Notes under the pieces: generated by a model
What the model was told of the DNA's origin: nothing
Seen by the model: only the letters and a program-made list of their open reading frames with translations
Database searches by the model: none
Part shown: positions 6,717-16,777 of the stretch, piece after piece
Position numbering within the stretch: the first letter of the stretch is position 1
Layout of the letters: every line of letters begins with the position of its first letter
Position numbers and translations under genes: made by a program
From: Lachnospiraceae bacterium UBA2734
GTDB taxonomy: Bacteria; Bacillota; Clostridia; Lachnospirales; Lachnospiraceae
DNA: 18,408 nt
Direction: 5' to 3'
Assembly (NCBI GenBank): GCA_002353635.1
Contig: DEKA01000050.1
Coordinates: forward strand, 1-18,408

Positions 6717-7621
6717 TGGAGAATCTCATCTGTCTTCGGAACATTGTAAAAAAATATTATATCGGCTCCGAGAACGAACTGGAGGTGCTCCACGGGATAA
6801 ATCTTGACATACGGGAGGGAGAATTCACCTCCATCGTCGGCGAGTCCGGCTCCGGCAAGAGCACGCTCATGAACATCATAGGGCTCCTTGACCGGCCGAC
6901 GGAGGGCACATATGAGATGAAGGGGATAGACGTAGACGGCCTCTCTGACGATGAGCTATCCGACGTCAGGAACCGGCAGATCGGCTTTGTTTTCCAGACT
7001 TACAATCTGATTCCAAGAATGAGTGCGCTGGCAAATGTCGAGGTGCCCATGCTCTATGCGCGGATTCCCAGGAAGGAGCGGGAGGAGAAGGCGCAGCACC
7101 TGCTGGAGATGGTCGGCATGCAGGACCGCATGATGCACCGCCCGGATGAGCTCTCCGGCGGGCAGAAGCAGCGCGTCGCCATTGCGCGGGCCATCGCCAA
7201 TAACCCGTCCCTTCTCCTCGCCGATGAGCCGACGGGTGCCCTGGATTCGAAGACGGGGCAGAGGATCATGGATATTTTCCACAGGCTCCATGAGGAGCAG
7301 CACAAGACGATCCTTCTCATCACACACTCGCAGCCTCTCGCTGAGGAGACGGAGCGAATCCTGACCCTCAAGGACGGACAGATTGTGGGCGAGCGTGTCG
7401 GGAGCGGCTCTGCTGGCAGCGCAGACGCAGAAAAAGCAAAGATATCTGCAAAAGATGTTCCTGCTACTGAGAAAGGAGACTCCTCACATAAGGAGGCTGC
7501 TTCTTTCCATGCAGAACATTTGGGAGCAGATAAGACAGAAGATGCAGAGGACGGCATCATCTTCCTGGAACTGGATGATAAGGGAAAAATGAGAGAAGAG
7601 GAGGCCGGCCATGCTGATTGA
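6716..7621 (+). CDS. MacB/YtrE-type ABC transporter ATPase with C-terminal extension
   Basis: This is the nucleotide-binding subunit for the FtsX-fold permease encoded immediately downstream. The ATPase core (about 1-225) is complete: Walker A GESGSGKST (42-50), Q-loop Gln94, signature LSGGQ (146-150), Walker B LLLADE (166-171) and H-loop His204. The LPTD/MacB/LolD-type core is followed by about 75 extra residues, charged and Ala/Glu/Lys-rich and ending in an acidic segment (GIIFLELDD); these lack family motifs and may be a disordered linker. The start shares one base with the adaptor stop, and the end overlaps the permease by 11 bp, so the three genes form a coupled set. Efflux or mechanotransmission are both known roles in this family; the substrate is unknown. 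Confidence 0.95.
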   Translation: MENLICLRNIVKKYYIGSENELEVLHGINLDIREGEFTSIVGESGSGKSTLMNIIGLLDRPTEGTYEMKGIDVDGLSDDELSDVRNRQIGFVFQTYNLIPRMSALANVEVPMLYARIPRKEREEKAQHLLEMVGMQDRMMHRPDELSGGQKQRVAIARAIANNPSLLLADEPTGALDSKTGQRIMDIFHRLHEEQHKTILLITHSQPLAEETERILTLKDGQIVGERVGSGSAGSADAEKAKISAKDVPATEKGDSSHKEAASFHAEHLGADKTEDAEDGIIFLELDDKGKMREEEAGHAD

Positions 7622-8912
7622 GGATGTAAGGCTCGCCTTCATGAACATGGCGGCGAACAAGCTCCGCACGTTTCTCACGATGCTGGGCATCATCATCGGC
7701 ATTGCGGCCGTCATCGCGATCATGACGGTCGGCAGCGCCCAGACGGCGGAGAATGAGCGGCAGAACTCCATGTACGGCGTCAATACAGTCAGCGTCAACA
7801 TGTGGCTGAAGGACGGCGTTGAGATCACGGAGGACACCAATACCGCGGATCTGATCCCGGAATTCAAGGAGAGCATGCTCGACAAGATGGTGCAGAACTA
7901 CGCCGATGAGATCGAGGCGATCGCGGTACAGACGTACCTGCCGACCGGCGGCCCTGCAAGGCCTGAGAACAGCACGAACGACAGGATCTATGCCAACTGC
8001 GATGTGACCGGCGTCAATCCCGGGTACTTCACGGTGAACAAGGGGATGGTGCCGATGAAGGCGGGACGTGTTTTCAGCAGGAAGGAGACCGTGGAGGACA
8101 GCTACGTCTGCATCGTGTCGGATCTTCTGGTGAAGAATCTCTTTGACGGAGATGCGGACAAGGCGCTCGGCAGCAGAATCGATATCCCGATTGCGTCGGA
8201 CGAGGATTCGCTGGATTACACCTACACGATCATCGGGGTGTACGGATTCTCGGATATGGCCGGATACGCGGGGGTCTCTTCGGAGAAGGACATCTCCACG
8301 ACGGTCTATATTCCCTTCAAGAATGCGCAGGCGCTCTCAACAGACCCTTCGGCGAAAAAGATCTCGAACTTTGATCTGACGGTGATACCGGGAGTCGATG
8401 TCATCCAGTTTTCAGACGATCTGAACAGCTACCTGACATCGCTCCTTCCTGCGGATACGAATGACCAGATCTACGTCTACAACAACCAGGAGTGGATCGA
8501 GCAGTCGAATGAAAATATGCGCAAGCAGACGCTGACCATCACCATGATCGGTGCCATCGCCCTTGTGGTCGGCGGCATCGGTGTCATGAACATCATGACC
8601 GTGACGATCACAGAGAGGACGAGGGAGATCGGCACGAGAAAGGCACTCGGCGCAAAAAGAAGAGAGATCAGGCTTCAGTTCATCACGGAGGCTGTCATCA
8701 TGAGTCTTCTTGGCGGGGTGATCGGAATCGCCGCCGGGATCGGCGCCGGCATCATCGTCTGCCATTTTGTGCAGCATATTCCACCGGTCGTCTCCATTCC
8801 CAGTGTCGCGGCGTCGTTTCTGGTCTCTGTCGGGATCGGCATTTTCTTTGGATTCTATCCCGCGGACAAGGCGGCAAAGATGGATCCGATCGAGGCGCTC
8901 CGGTATGAATGA
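7611..8912 (+). CDS. MacB/YtrF-type ABC permease (FtsX fold)
   Basis: This is the membrane subunit of the adaptor-ATPase-permease system. The 433-residue protein has the MacB layout: TM1 near residues 20-42 after the conserved MAANKLRTFLTMLGIIIGIAAVI, a large extracytoplasmic domain (about 45-300), and three C-terminal helices (about 306-330, 358-385, 395-415). The FtsX-family coupling segment TERTREIGTRKALGAKRREI links TM2 and TM3, and the protein ends with the typical DPIEALRYE. The ribosome site GAGGAGG (7599-7605) lies inside the ATPase gene. Typical MacB of Gram-negatives fuses ATPase and permease in one chain; the split form with a separate adaptor is usual in Bacillota. Related pairs handle antimicrobial peptides or envelope signals; no substrate can be read from the sequence. 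Confidence 0.94.
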   Translation: MLIEDVRLAFMNMAANKLRTFLTMLGIIIGIAAVIAIMTVGSAQTAENERQNSMYGVNTVSVNMWLKDGVEITEDTNTADLIPEFKESMLDKMVQNYADEIEAIAVQTYLPTGGPARPENSTNDRIYANCDVTGVNPGYFTVNKGMVPMKAGRVFSRKETVEDSYVCIVSDLLVKNLFDGDADKALGSRIDIPIASDEDSLDYTYTIIGVYGFSDMAGYAGVSSEKDISTTVYIPFKNAQALSTDPSAKKISNFDLTVIPGVDVIQFSDDLNSYLTSLLPADTNDQIYVYNNQEWIEQSNENMRKQTLTITMIGAIALVVGGIGVMNIMTVTITERTREIGTRKALGAKRREIRLQFITEAVIMSLLGGVIGIAAGIGAGIIVCHFVQHIPPVVSIPSVAASFLVSVGIGIFFGFYPADKAAKMDPIEALRYE

Positions 8913-8968
8913 CGAAGAGATGAAGAACAAGATGATGAAAAAGAATGGTTCCTTCAGCGGAGGACAGC

Positions 8969-9328
8969 ATGCAGTTAATCGATTACAGTGATCCAAGACC
9001 AATCTATGAACAGATCTGCGAAGGATACAAGACAATGATCCTGAAGGGCATCCTCGAGCCGAACGAGCAGATGCCGTCTGTCAGGGCGCTCGCCGTGGAA
9101 CTCTCCACCAATCCCAACACGATTCAGAGAGCCTATACGGAGCTGGAGCGGCAGGGCTTTATCCACAGTGTGAAGGGACGGGGCAATTTTGTCTCCGGCA
9201 ACACCAACCTCATGGAAGAGAAGAAAAAAGAGCTGGCGCAGCAGCTGAACCGCCTCTTCAAAGAGGCACAGGATCTGGGCATCAGCCGTGATGAGCTGAT
9301 CAGGAAGGCAGGGGAATGTCATGATTGA
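8969..9328 (+). CDS. GntR-family regulator, YtrA/YhcF subfamily
   Basis: This is a 119-residue DNA-binding repressor with a winged helix (about 12-78) and only a short C-terminal helix, as in the YtrA subfamily, in place of a large effector domain. Diagnostic text includes DPRPIYEQICEGYKTMILKG, EQMPSVRALAVELSTNPNTIQRAYTELERQGFI and KGRGNFV. The ATG at 8969 follows GGAGGA by 4 nt; an earlier in-frame ATG at 8945 lacks a ribosome site. It lies 56 bp after the MacB-like permease and overlaps the ABC-2 ATPase by 8 bp, the normal ytrA-ytrB arrangement. It is the best candidate to bind the TGTAT-N11-ATACA sites at 4467-4487 and 16736-16756. In B. subtilis the YtrA regulon responds to cell-wall-active antibiotics; a similar role here is inference. 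Confidence 0.93.
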   Translation: MQLIDYSDPRPIYEQICEGYKTMILKGILEPNEQMPSVRALAVELSTNPNTIQRAYTELERQGFIHSVKGRGNFVSGNTNLMEEKKKELAQQLNRLFKEAQDLGISRDELIRKAGECHD

Positions 9329-10241
9329 GACAATGCATCTGACAAAGACATTTTACGGGGCAAAGCCGGTGAAGGCTGTGAACGACGTGTCCCTCACAAT
9401 AAAAGACGGAGAAGTGTTCGGCCTCGTCGGAACAAACGGCGCCGGCAAGTCAACGTTCCTTCGGCTTCTCTCCGGCGTCCTGCAGCAGGATTGCGGCAAC
9501 GTTCTTGTCGACCGCGAGCCCGTCTTTGACAATCCGGAGAGCAAGAAGAAGATTTTCTTCGTGCCCAGCGAGCCGTTCTGGTTTCCGAACAGCTGCGCCA
9601 TGGACATGGGCATCTACTATGCCGGTGTGTATGAGGACTATGACATGAGCCGCTTTATCCGGCTTTTGAAGGATTTCAGCCTTGACCCGGAGAGAAAGAT
9701 CTCTGAATTCTCCAAGGGCATGCAGAGACAGCTCGCGATCATCCTTGGCGTGTGTGCGGGTACGCATTATCTTCTTCTGGATGAGACCTTCGACGGCCTG
9801 GACCCTGTCATGCGTCAGGCAGTAAAGAGCCTTCTCGCCAAGGATATGACAGACCGGAATCTGACGCCCGTCCTCTCCTCCCACAACCTGCGCGAGCTCG
9901 AGGATATCTGCGACCACATAGGACTTCTCCATCAGGGCGGCATCCTTCTCTCTGAAAATATCGACGACATGAAGCTGAACATCCAGAAAATCCAGGTGGT
10001 CTTCGGCTCGGAAGAGGCACAGAAAGCTGCCGAAGGCATGCTCCATATCCTTGAGCAGAAGACAATGGGAAGGCTCCATACTTACATTGTGACGGGAGAG
10101 CGAGGGGCTGTGGAGACAGTGTTCCGGAGCGTTGCTACCGTTTTCTTTGAGGTGCTGCCGCTTACGCTTGAAGAGATCTTTATCAGTGAGACAGAGAGCA
10201 GCGGATACGATATCAGAAAGCTCATCATGCAGGAGCAATAG
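9321..10241 (+). CDS. ABC-2 transporter ATPase, YtrB-like
   Basis: This ATPase subunit of an ABC-2 exporter is paired with the permease encoded next. The 306-residue protein has Walker A GTNGAGKST (37-45), a divergent signature (FSKGMQRQ in place of LSGGQ), Walker B YLLLDE followed by TFDGLDP, and an H-loop SSHNLRE. The usual Q-loop Gln is missing: the segment reads FFVPSEPFW, a pattern I associate with GntR-linked YtrB-like ATPases. The C-terminal 90 residues form the accessory domain common to ABC-2 ATPases. The ATG lies within the regulator gene (8-bp overlap), with AGGGGAA just upstream. Transported compound unknown. Confidence 0.94.
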   Translation: MIETMHLTKTFYGAKPVKAVNDVSLTIKDGEVFGLVGTNGAGKSTFLRLLSGVLQQDCGNVLVDREPVFDNPESKKKIFFVPSEPFWFPNSCAMDMGIYYAGVYEDYDMSRFIRLLKDFSLDPERKISEFSKGMQRQLAIILGVCAGTHYLLLDETFDGLDPVMRQAVKSLLAKDMTDRNLTPVLSSHNLRELEDICDHIGLLHQGGILLSENIDDMKLNIQKIQVVFGSEEAQKAAEGMLHILEQKTMGRLHTYIVTGERGAVETVFRSVATVFFEVLPLTLEEIFISETESSGYDIRKLIMQEQ

Positions 10242-10243
10242 AT

Positions 10244-12478
10244 ATGACAAGTGTGAATATGAAGCTGGATCCGAACAGATTCAGCACGGACAAAATCAAA
10301 AAAAGAAGCGCTTTTGCTCAGCAGGCGGATATGCTGGGCAGAAGGCTGTGGACGATCGGCATCGTTGTTCTGTATCTGGTGATCTATTACCCGGTTGCGG
10401 CCGTCATGCTCATCTCGCGCAGCAACAACAATGCAGTTCTGAACAACCCTAACATCACAAAGGCCGCCATGCGTGCGCAGCGCATTCAGGAGATCAGTAC
10501 ATGGATTGGCGTTCGCGCGGATTTCAACTGGGTCATCGTCATACTGGCCATTCTTGTCGGCATCTCCGGATTTTCCTTCGTCTTCTCAAGACAGAAGATG
10601 GACTTCTTTGAGAGTCAGCCGGTGACAAGAGCAAAGAGATTCCGGGAGGTTTACCTGAATGGCATTCTCATCTTCACCGTACCCTATGTGGTATGTGTCA
10701 TGGCGGCAATTCTCATCGCTTTCGGAATGGATGCCATGAACGGCGTGGTGCTGAAGGACTGCCTTGTCCAGTTCATTCATCTCTTTCTGACTTACTGCAG
10801 TGCCTACAGCTTCGCGGTGCTGGCCGTCATGCTGTGCGGGCGCGTGTTCATCTCCATCTGCGTGGCAGCATTCATGATGATTGCGGAATTTTTCTACGCC
10901 GTTGTTCTTCAGATGTATGCCTCCAATTTTTTCGCGACATACGCAGGTGATGCCTACGGCAAATGGATGCTTTCACCTCTGTACAACACAATGGCCGTGC
11001 TCCTCACGGGGACAAGGGGCAGCACATATTCGCAGACAGCCATGTCTGGTCAGCTCCTGTCATTTTATATCAAGGCCATCGTTCCCGCGGACGCAGCTCT
11101 TGTCATCACAGGTATTGCGGCTGCAGTTTTTGCCTTTGTACTGTACAAAAAGAGACAGACCGAGTGGGCGGGATCATCCATTGTTTTCCGGCCTGTCGCG
11201 GTCCTCATCAAGATTATTACGGGCACCGGTGCAGCGCTCTTTGCCGGCATCATGACAGCTGCCGTCTTTAACGTGAGCTACGTGGGACGCGCGGGCGATA
11301 TGCGCAAGAACGTCATCTTTTTTATGATCTTTGCCATGTTCGCTGCCGGCATCATCATCAGCGGCGTCATTCAGACAGTGTACACGCAGGATGCGCGCAG
11401 ATTCTTCTCAAGACCCTTTGAAATGCTGGCGGTGTGCGGCGCGGCGCTCGTTATTTTCCTCACATACAGATATGATCTGACCGGGTATGACCGCTATATC
11501 CCCAAGGTGTCATCGGTGGAGAGCGCTGCGGTGAGTTTTTATGACGGATCAAGCTACACGTATTACGACGATCTTTCGCCAACCGATATTCTCACATTGG
11601 ATGATAATGCGCAGCAGCACATGTTCCTGAAGAACATAGACGCCGTGGAAGCGCTGGCAGAGCCCGCAATGAAATATACAAGGGAGACAGCCCTGTCTGA
11701 TGTAGAGGGGTACTATGCCACGATTATTTACAGGCTCAGGAACGGAAGAGTCGAGAAGCGGAATGTGTATATTCCGTATGATATTGACGCATCCCTTATG
11801 GATGCTGTGACGGGCTCAATGGAGTACAAGAAGGCAGTATGCCCGCTCTTTTCCTCTGTTGATGAGAAGAAGGGCAAAGACAGCAGCTGGCAGTATACAA
11901 ACGGCATTGCGTCTGCCTATGGCGAGAGCGGCTCGGACGACGATTTCGCCGAGGGTTTCGAGACCGCCTATCTTGAGGATCTGAAGAACGACTGTTACTC
12001 CAAACAAAAGAAGAATGACACGATCGGCGCGGTGACGGTAGCCGGAAGCAGGACGGACTGGTATCAGCAGTCGTATCCGGTCTTTCCTTATTACACCAAC
12101 ACCATCGCTTATCTGAAAAAGGCAGGAATATGGGAGGAATCCGCCGCAGACAGTGCACCTTCCGTCGCGGGCGTCACGGTGAATTATTACGACGATAACG
12201 GAGGATCGACATACAAGACATACGATGACAAGGCAAAGATGGCGGAGATCCTGCGGCATGTGGTCTGCACCTCCTTCAGTCAGCTGTGGATGACGGACGA
12301 TGAGACAGAGCCCGATTACGGTGTGACAGTTCAGTCCAAGAAGACCAGCACATCGAACAGTGCAGGGGTTTCATATATAGATGCCTACAGCTTCTCGTTC
12401 AAAAAGGATGAGATTCCGACCTTCGTGAAGGAGGATCTGCGCTCGGAACAGGGGAGCACAGTGCAGGGCGTGCAATAG
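10244..12478 (+). CDS. Large ABC-2 type permease with extracytoplasmic C-terminal domain
   Basis: This is the membrane partner of the YtrB-like ATPase. The 744-residue protein has roughly nine or ten hydrophobic segments between residues 35 and 407 (for example near 35-57, 94-115, 140-161, 181-222, 278-300, 318-347, 357-378 and 388-407). A soluble domain of about 335 residues follows, rich in Tyr, Asp and Ser (for example SSYTYYDDLSPTD, NYYDDNGGSTYKTYDD). Ordinary ABC-2 permeases have 250-400 residues. Large versions with such tails occur beside GntR/YtrB genes in Clostridia; I recall a DUF6449-type tail in some of them, but did not verify it. The ATG at 10244 is 2 bp after the ATPase stop and has AGGAG 8 nt upstream. 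The membrane part is certain; the tail's role is unknown. Confidence 0.88.
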   Translation: MTSVNMKLDPNRFSTDKIKKRSAFAQQADMLGRRLWTIGIVVLYLVIYYPVAAVMLISRSNNNAVLNNPNITKAAMRAQRIQEISTWIGVRADFNWVIVILAILVGISGFSFVFSRQKMDFFESQPVTRAKRFREVYLNGILIFTVPYVVCVMAAILIAFGMDAMNGVVLKDCLVQFIHLFLTYCSAYSFAVLAVMLCGRVFISICVAAFMMIAEFFYAVVLQMYASNFFATYAGDAYGKWMLSPLYNTMAVLLTGTRGSTYSQTAMSGQLLSFYIKAIVPADAALVITGIAAAVFAFVLYKKRQTEWAGSSIVFRPVAVLIKIITGTGAALFAGIMTAAVFNVSYVGRAGDMRKNVIFFMIFAMFAAGIIISGVIQTVYTQDARRFFSRPFEMLAVCGAALVIFLTYRYDLTGYDRYIPKVSSVESAAVSFYDGSSYTYYDDLSPTDILTLDDNAQQHMFLKNIDAVEALAEPAMKYTRETALSDVEGYYATIIYRLRNGRVEKRNVYIPYDIDASLMDAVTGSMEYKKAVCPLFSSVDEKKGKDSSWQYTNGIASAYGESGSDDDFAEGFETAYLEDLKNDCYSKQKKNDTIGAVTVAGSRTDWYQQSYPVFPYYTNTIAYLKKAGIWEESAADSAPSVAGVTVNYYDDNGGSTYKTYDDKAKMAEILRHVVCTSFSQLWMTDDETEPDYGVTVQSKKTSTSNSAGVSYIDAYSFSFKKDEIPTFVKEDLRSEQGSTVQGVQ

Positions 12479-12636
12479 CTACAGGATTTTGTTTCATTCA
12501 TTTTCATGACAGTCTGCCTGTTCGGACGGATGAAGCAAGGAAGATATTACAGGAATAGTTTAGGGATGAGAGGAATGTGCTGGAAGGCGCAGGATCTCAA
12601 CAGGAAGAAACATAAACGTTAAAGGAGGTTATGAAA

Positions 12637-13479
12637 ATGAGAAGAAGTGCTATGTGGAAGTGCACGGCGGCGGCCCTTGGGGCAACCATGCTGATGACAG
12701 GGTGCAGCGGAACAAACGGCACGAGCGGCGCAGCAAAGAGCACAGATCCCACTGCGCAGGAGAGCACTGTAGCGCCCGCGGGAGAGGGGGATACGGAAGG
12801 CTCCGTTGCAGGCGCGGGGGAGTCTGTTCCGGCATCGGCAGGCGCACAGACCGTGACAGTGACCGCAACAGGAACCGTACCTACGACACCGGACGTGGCG
12901 ACGATTTCGTTCGACATCGAGAGTCAGGCGTCTAAGGCTACAGATGCGCAGGAGAAAAATTCGGCGCTGGTGTCCAAGGTCACCGATGAGCTGTCGAAGC
13001 TCGGCGTGAAGGACAACGATATCACAACATCCAACTACAGCATGTATCCGCGCTATGACAATTATGGGAACAAGGTGACAGGCTATCAGGTCACGACAAC
13101 CCTCACGGTGGACGGACAGAAGATTAAGGATGCCGGCTCTATCATTGATGCCTGCGTGAACGCGGGTGCGACAGGCGTCAATCAGGTGACCTACACGTGC
13201 AGCAATTACGATGAAGCTTACGACGAGGCGCTGAAGAAGGCGACGCAGGCAGCGGGCGAGAAGGCAAAGACGCTCGCGGAGGCCTCGCGCAAGAATCTCG
13301 GCGGCATTGTGTCTGCGACGGAGGGGTATGAGGACAGGTCCTATGCCTCCACGGATTCCGGTTTTACCATGGCGACTGCCGCTTCCGAGAAATCCTCGAT
13401 GCAGGATTCGGTTAACCTTATGCCCGGGCAGCTCGATATTGAGGCGCAGGTTACAGTTACGTATGCATGGGGGAACTGA
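12637..13479 (+). CDS. SIMPL-domain (DUF541) lipoprotein
   Basis: This is a predicted surface lipoprotein of the SIMPL/DUF541 family (relatives: bacterial BP26-type and YggE proteins), whose molecular function is poorly known. The 280-residue protein has a basic start, hydrophobic core and lipobox MTGC with Cys23. A Ser/Thr/Gly/Ala-rich linker (about 24-70) follows, then the SIMPL domain (about 70-280), recognisable from VTVTATGTVPTTPDVATISFDIE, GVKDNDITTSNYSMYPRYD and GYQVTTTLTV. The ATG at 12637 is preferred because AGGAGG (12623-12628) is 8 nt away; for the ATG at 12631 the gap would be only 2 nt. It stands 158 bp after the ABC-2 permease, with no terminator or clear promoter between them, so it may be the last gene of the transport operon. 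Confidence 0.9.
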   Translation: MRRSAMWKCTAAALGATMLMTGCSGTNGTSGAAKSTDPTAQESTVAPAGEGDTEGSVAGAGESVPASAGAQTVTVTATGTVPTTPDVATISFDIESQASKATDAQEKNSALVSKVTDELSKLGVKDNDITTSNYSMYPRYDNYGNKVTGYQVTTTLTVDGQKIKDAGSIIDACVNAGATGVNQVTYTCSNYDEAYDEALKKATQAAGEKAKTLAEASRKNLGGIVSATEGYEDRSYASTDSGFTMATAASEKSSMQDSVNLMPGQLDIEAQVTVTYAWGN

Positions 13480-13504
13480 AATCTGATACCGGGACGCCGC
13501 GGTA

Positions 13505-13513
13505 TGGTATCAT
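13505..13513 (+). promoter_or_regulatory. Possible extended -10 promoter of lepA-hemW
   Basis: TGGTATCAT (TG at 13505-13506, TATCAT at 13508-13513) resembles an extended -10 and the proposed purF -10. No good -35 is found 16-18 bp upstream. The element overlaps a 7-bp dyad (TGATACC at 13484-13490, GGTATCA at 13506-13512), which could be an operator or a weak 3'-end hairpin of the SIMPL gene. Confidence 0.35.
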
Positions 13514-13559
13514 AGTGCCGTAACCATCATCTTAATTTTCTATAAGGATCAGGCAATTC

Positions 13560-15403
<1,844 letters not shown>

Positions 15404-15407
<4 letters not shown>

Positions 15408-16615
15408 CGGGTCCGATCTCCATATACATACACATTCCTTTCTGCGCGCGCAAGTGCAGGTACTGCGATTTCCTCTCGGGACCGGCACCGTCAGATGTGC
15501 GTGCGCGGTATCTGCAGGACCTCCTGCTGGAAATCAGAAGGTCGGAATTCGGGGCTGACAATGCCGGGCTTTTGGCCGGCAGTGCGGTAGTCGGAGACAA
15601 TCCTTCTGGGTGCAGGGGCGCCGATGTCGATACCATCTACATAGGCGGCGGCACGCCCTCTCTTTTATCCGGGGAGGAGATGCAGCAGCTCATGGATGCA
15701 CTGCGCGCGCAGTTCCGGATCCGTGAGGATGCTGAGATTTCGTGTGAGAGCAATCCCGGCACTGTGACCGCAGAGAAGCTGAAGGCTTACAGAGCAGCCG
15801 GCATCAACCGACTCTCCATCGGAGTGCAGTCGTTTGATGACAGGGAGCTCCGTCTTCTCGGCAGGATTCACAGCAGGGAACAGGCGCTGACAGCCTATGA
15901 GGATGCGCGGGCGGCCGGATTTTCCAACATCAATCTCGATCTCATGAGCGCCCTGCCCGGGCAGACGTTCGATGCGTGGATGAACAACCTGCGCACGGCC
16001 GTTTCCTTAGGCCCGGAACACATCTCCGCCTACAGCCTCATCCTTGAGGACGGGACAGTGCTGAAGGAGATGTATGAGAGGGGAGAGCTCCCGGCTGTTC
16101 CGGATGATGATCTGGACCGCAGAATGTACCACGAAACAAAGCGGTTTCTTGCGGTGCACGGGTATCACCGGTATGAGATCTCGAACTACGCAAAAGAGGG
16201 GTATGAATGCCGGCACAACATTGGATACTGGACGAGGCATGACTACCTGGGCTTTGGCCCCGGCGCAGCATCTCTCATCGGGCATGAGCGGTGGACGAAT
16301 GTGCGCAGCACAGTGCAGTACATGCGGCTTGTTGAGGAAAACAATACAGCGGTCATCTCATCTCTTCGCACCGAGCGGGAACACCTTTCGCAGCATGACG
16401 AGATGGCGGAGTTTATGTTTCTTGGCCTTCGCCTCACAGAGGGGGTCAGCGAAGAGACATTTCGCAGAACCTTTGGTCAAGCCATTGAAGAAGTGTACGG
16501 CGATGTCCTTCGGACACATATCCGCGGCGGGCTTTTGCAGAGGGAAAACGGAAGAGTCTTTCTCACGGAGCGCGGCCTGGACATCTGCAACTACGTGATG
16601 TGTGACTTTCTGTAA
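15404..16615 (+). CDS. hemW: Radical SAM heme chaperone HemW
   Basis: HemW is a radical SAM protein that binds heme and delivers it to apo-proteins; it was formerly annotated as oxygen-independent coproporphyrinogen oxidase. The 403-residue protein has the SAM cluster motif C14-x3-C18-x2-C21 in IHIPFCARKCRYCDF, GGGTPSLL (81-88), SIGVQSFDD, the NLDLMSALPGQT segment, and a HemN-type C-terminal domain (RRMYHETKRFL...YEISNYAKEGYECRHNIGYW). An extra segment of about 20 residues (near 50-74, GADNAGLLAGSAVVGDNPSG) separates the first helix from the strand before GGGTPS and looks unusual. The ATG overlaps the lepA stop. The last codon and stop form part of the left arm of the long hairpin that follows. 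Confidence 0.95.
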
Positions 16616-16734
16616 TTGTTCAGCCACATCGAGGAGAATCGAAGGGCGCACGACATCCGGTGGATGTCGGTTCTGCGCCGACCGGAGCGGAGCGCAGACC
16701 TCGAGATGGGAGTGCTGAACAATTACAATTTTTT
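16611..16734 (+). terminator. Long structured terminator-like element after hemW
   Basis: A perfect inverted repeat of 13 bp, 14 with the next T-A pair (16611-16624 and 16714-16727), encloses 89 nt and is followed by TTTTTT (16729-16734). Inside are a 6-bp stem (TCGAGG/CCTCGA), a hairpin at 16645-16679 (GGCGCA and CGACATCC stems, 3-nt loop, 4-nt bulge), and an alternative hairpin TCTGCGC/GCGCAGA (16672-16678 with 16692-16698). The two hairpins share bases and exclude each other. It probably terminates lepA-hemW, but is far larger than a usual terminator and shares motifs with the repeat at 18240-18352. Confidence 0.65.
16645..16700 (+). repeat. Core of interspersed repeat family (form A)
   Basis: CGGTTCTGCG (16668-16677) followed by a 21-nt GACCGG...AGACC block (16680-16700) recurs in the same order on the opposite strand at 18294-18285 and 18260-18240. 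The 10-mer is identical and the block matches at 16 of 21 bases. Both copies carry a hairpin with a 3-nt loop and a 4-nt one-sided bulge. Confidence 0.5.
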
Positions 16735-16735
16735 C

Positions 16736-16756
16736 TGTATAACGCGTTCTCATACA
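16736..16756. promoter_or_regulatory. Second candidate GntR (YtrA-type) operator
   Basis: TGTAT (16736-16740) and ATACA (16752-16756) form a dyad with an 11-nt spacer, identical in arms and spacing to the site at 4467-4487; one more C-G pair (16735, 16757) extends it. It overlaps the proposed -35 of the lysozyme promoter, a position where a bound repressor would block polymerase. Confidence 0.5.
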
Positions 16757-16775
16757 GTATGAAAGATATTATAAT
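16747..16775 (+). promoter_or_regulatory. Promoter of the GH25 lysozyme gene
   Basis: TATAAT (16770-16775) is a perfect -10. TTCTCA (16747-16752), matching four of six -35 positions, lies 17 bp upstream and inside the dyad at 16736-16756. Transcription would start near 16782, giving a leader of about 160 nt. Confidence 0.62.
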
Positions 16776-16777
16776 GT

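Noticed and set aside
12479..12636. Promoter or terminator between the ABC-2 permease and the SIMPL gene
   Set aside because: Only poor -35/-10 matches and no stable hairpin with a U-run were seen, so neither is annotated.
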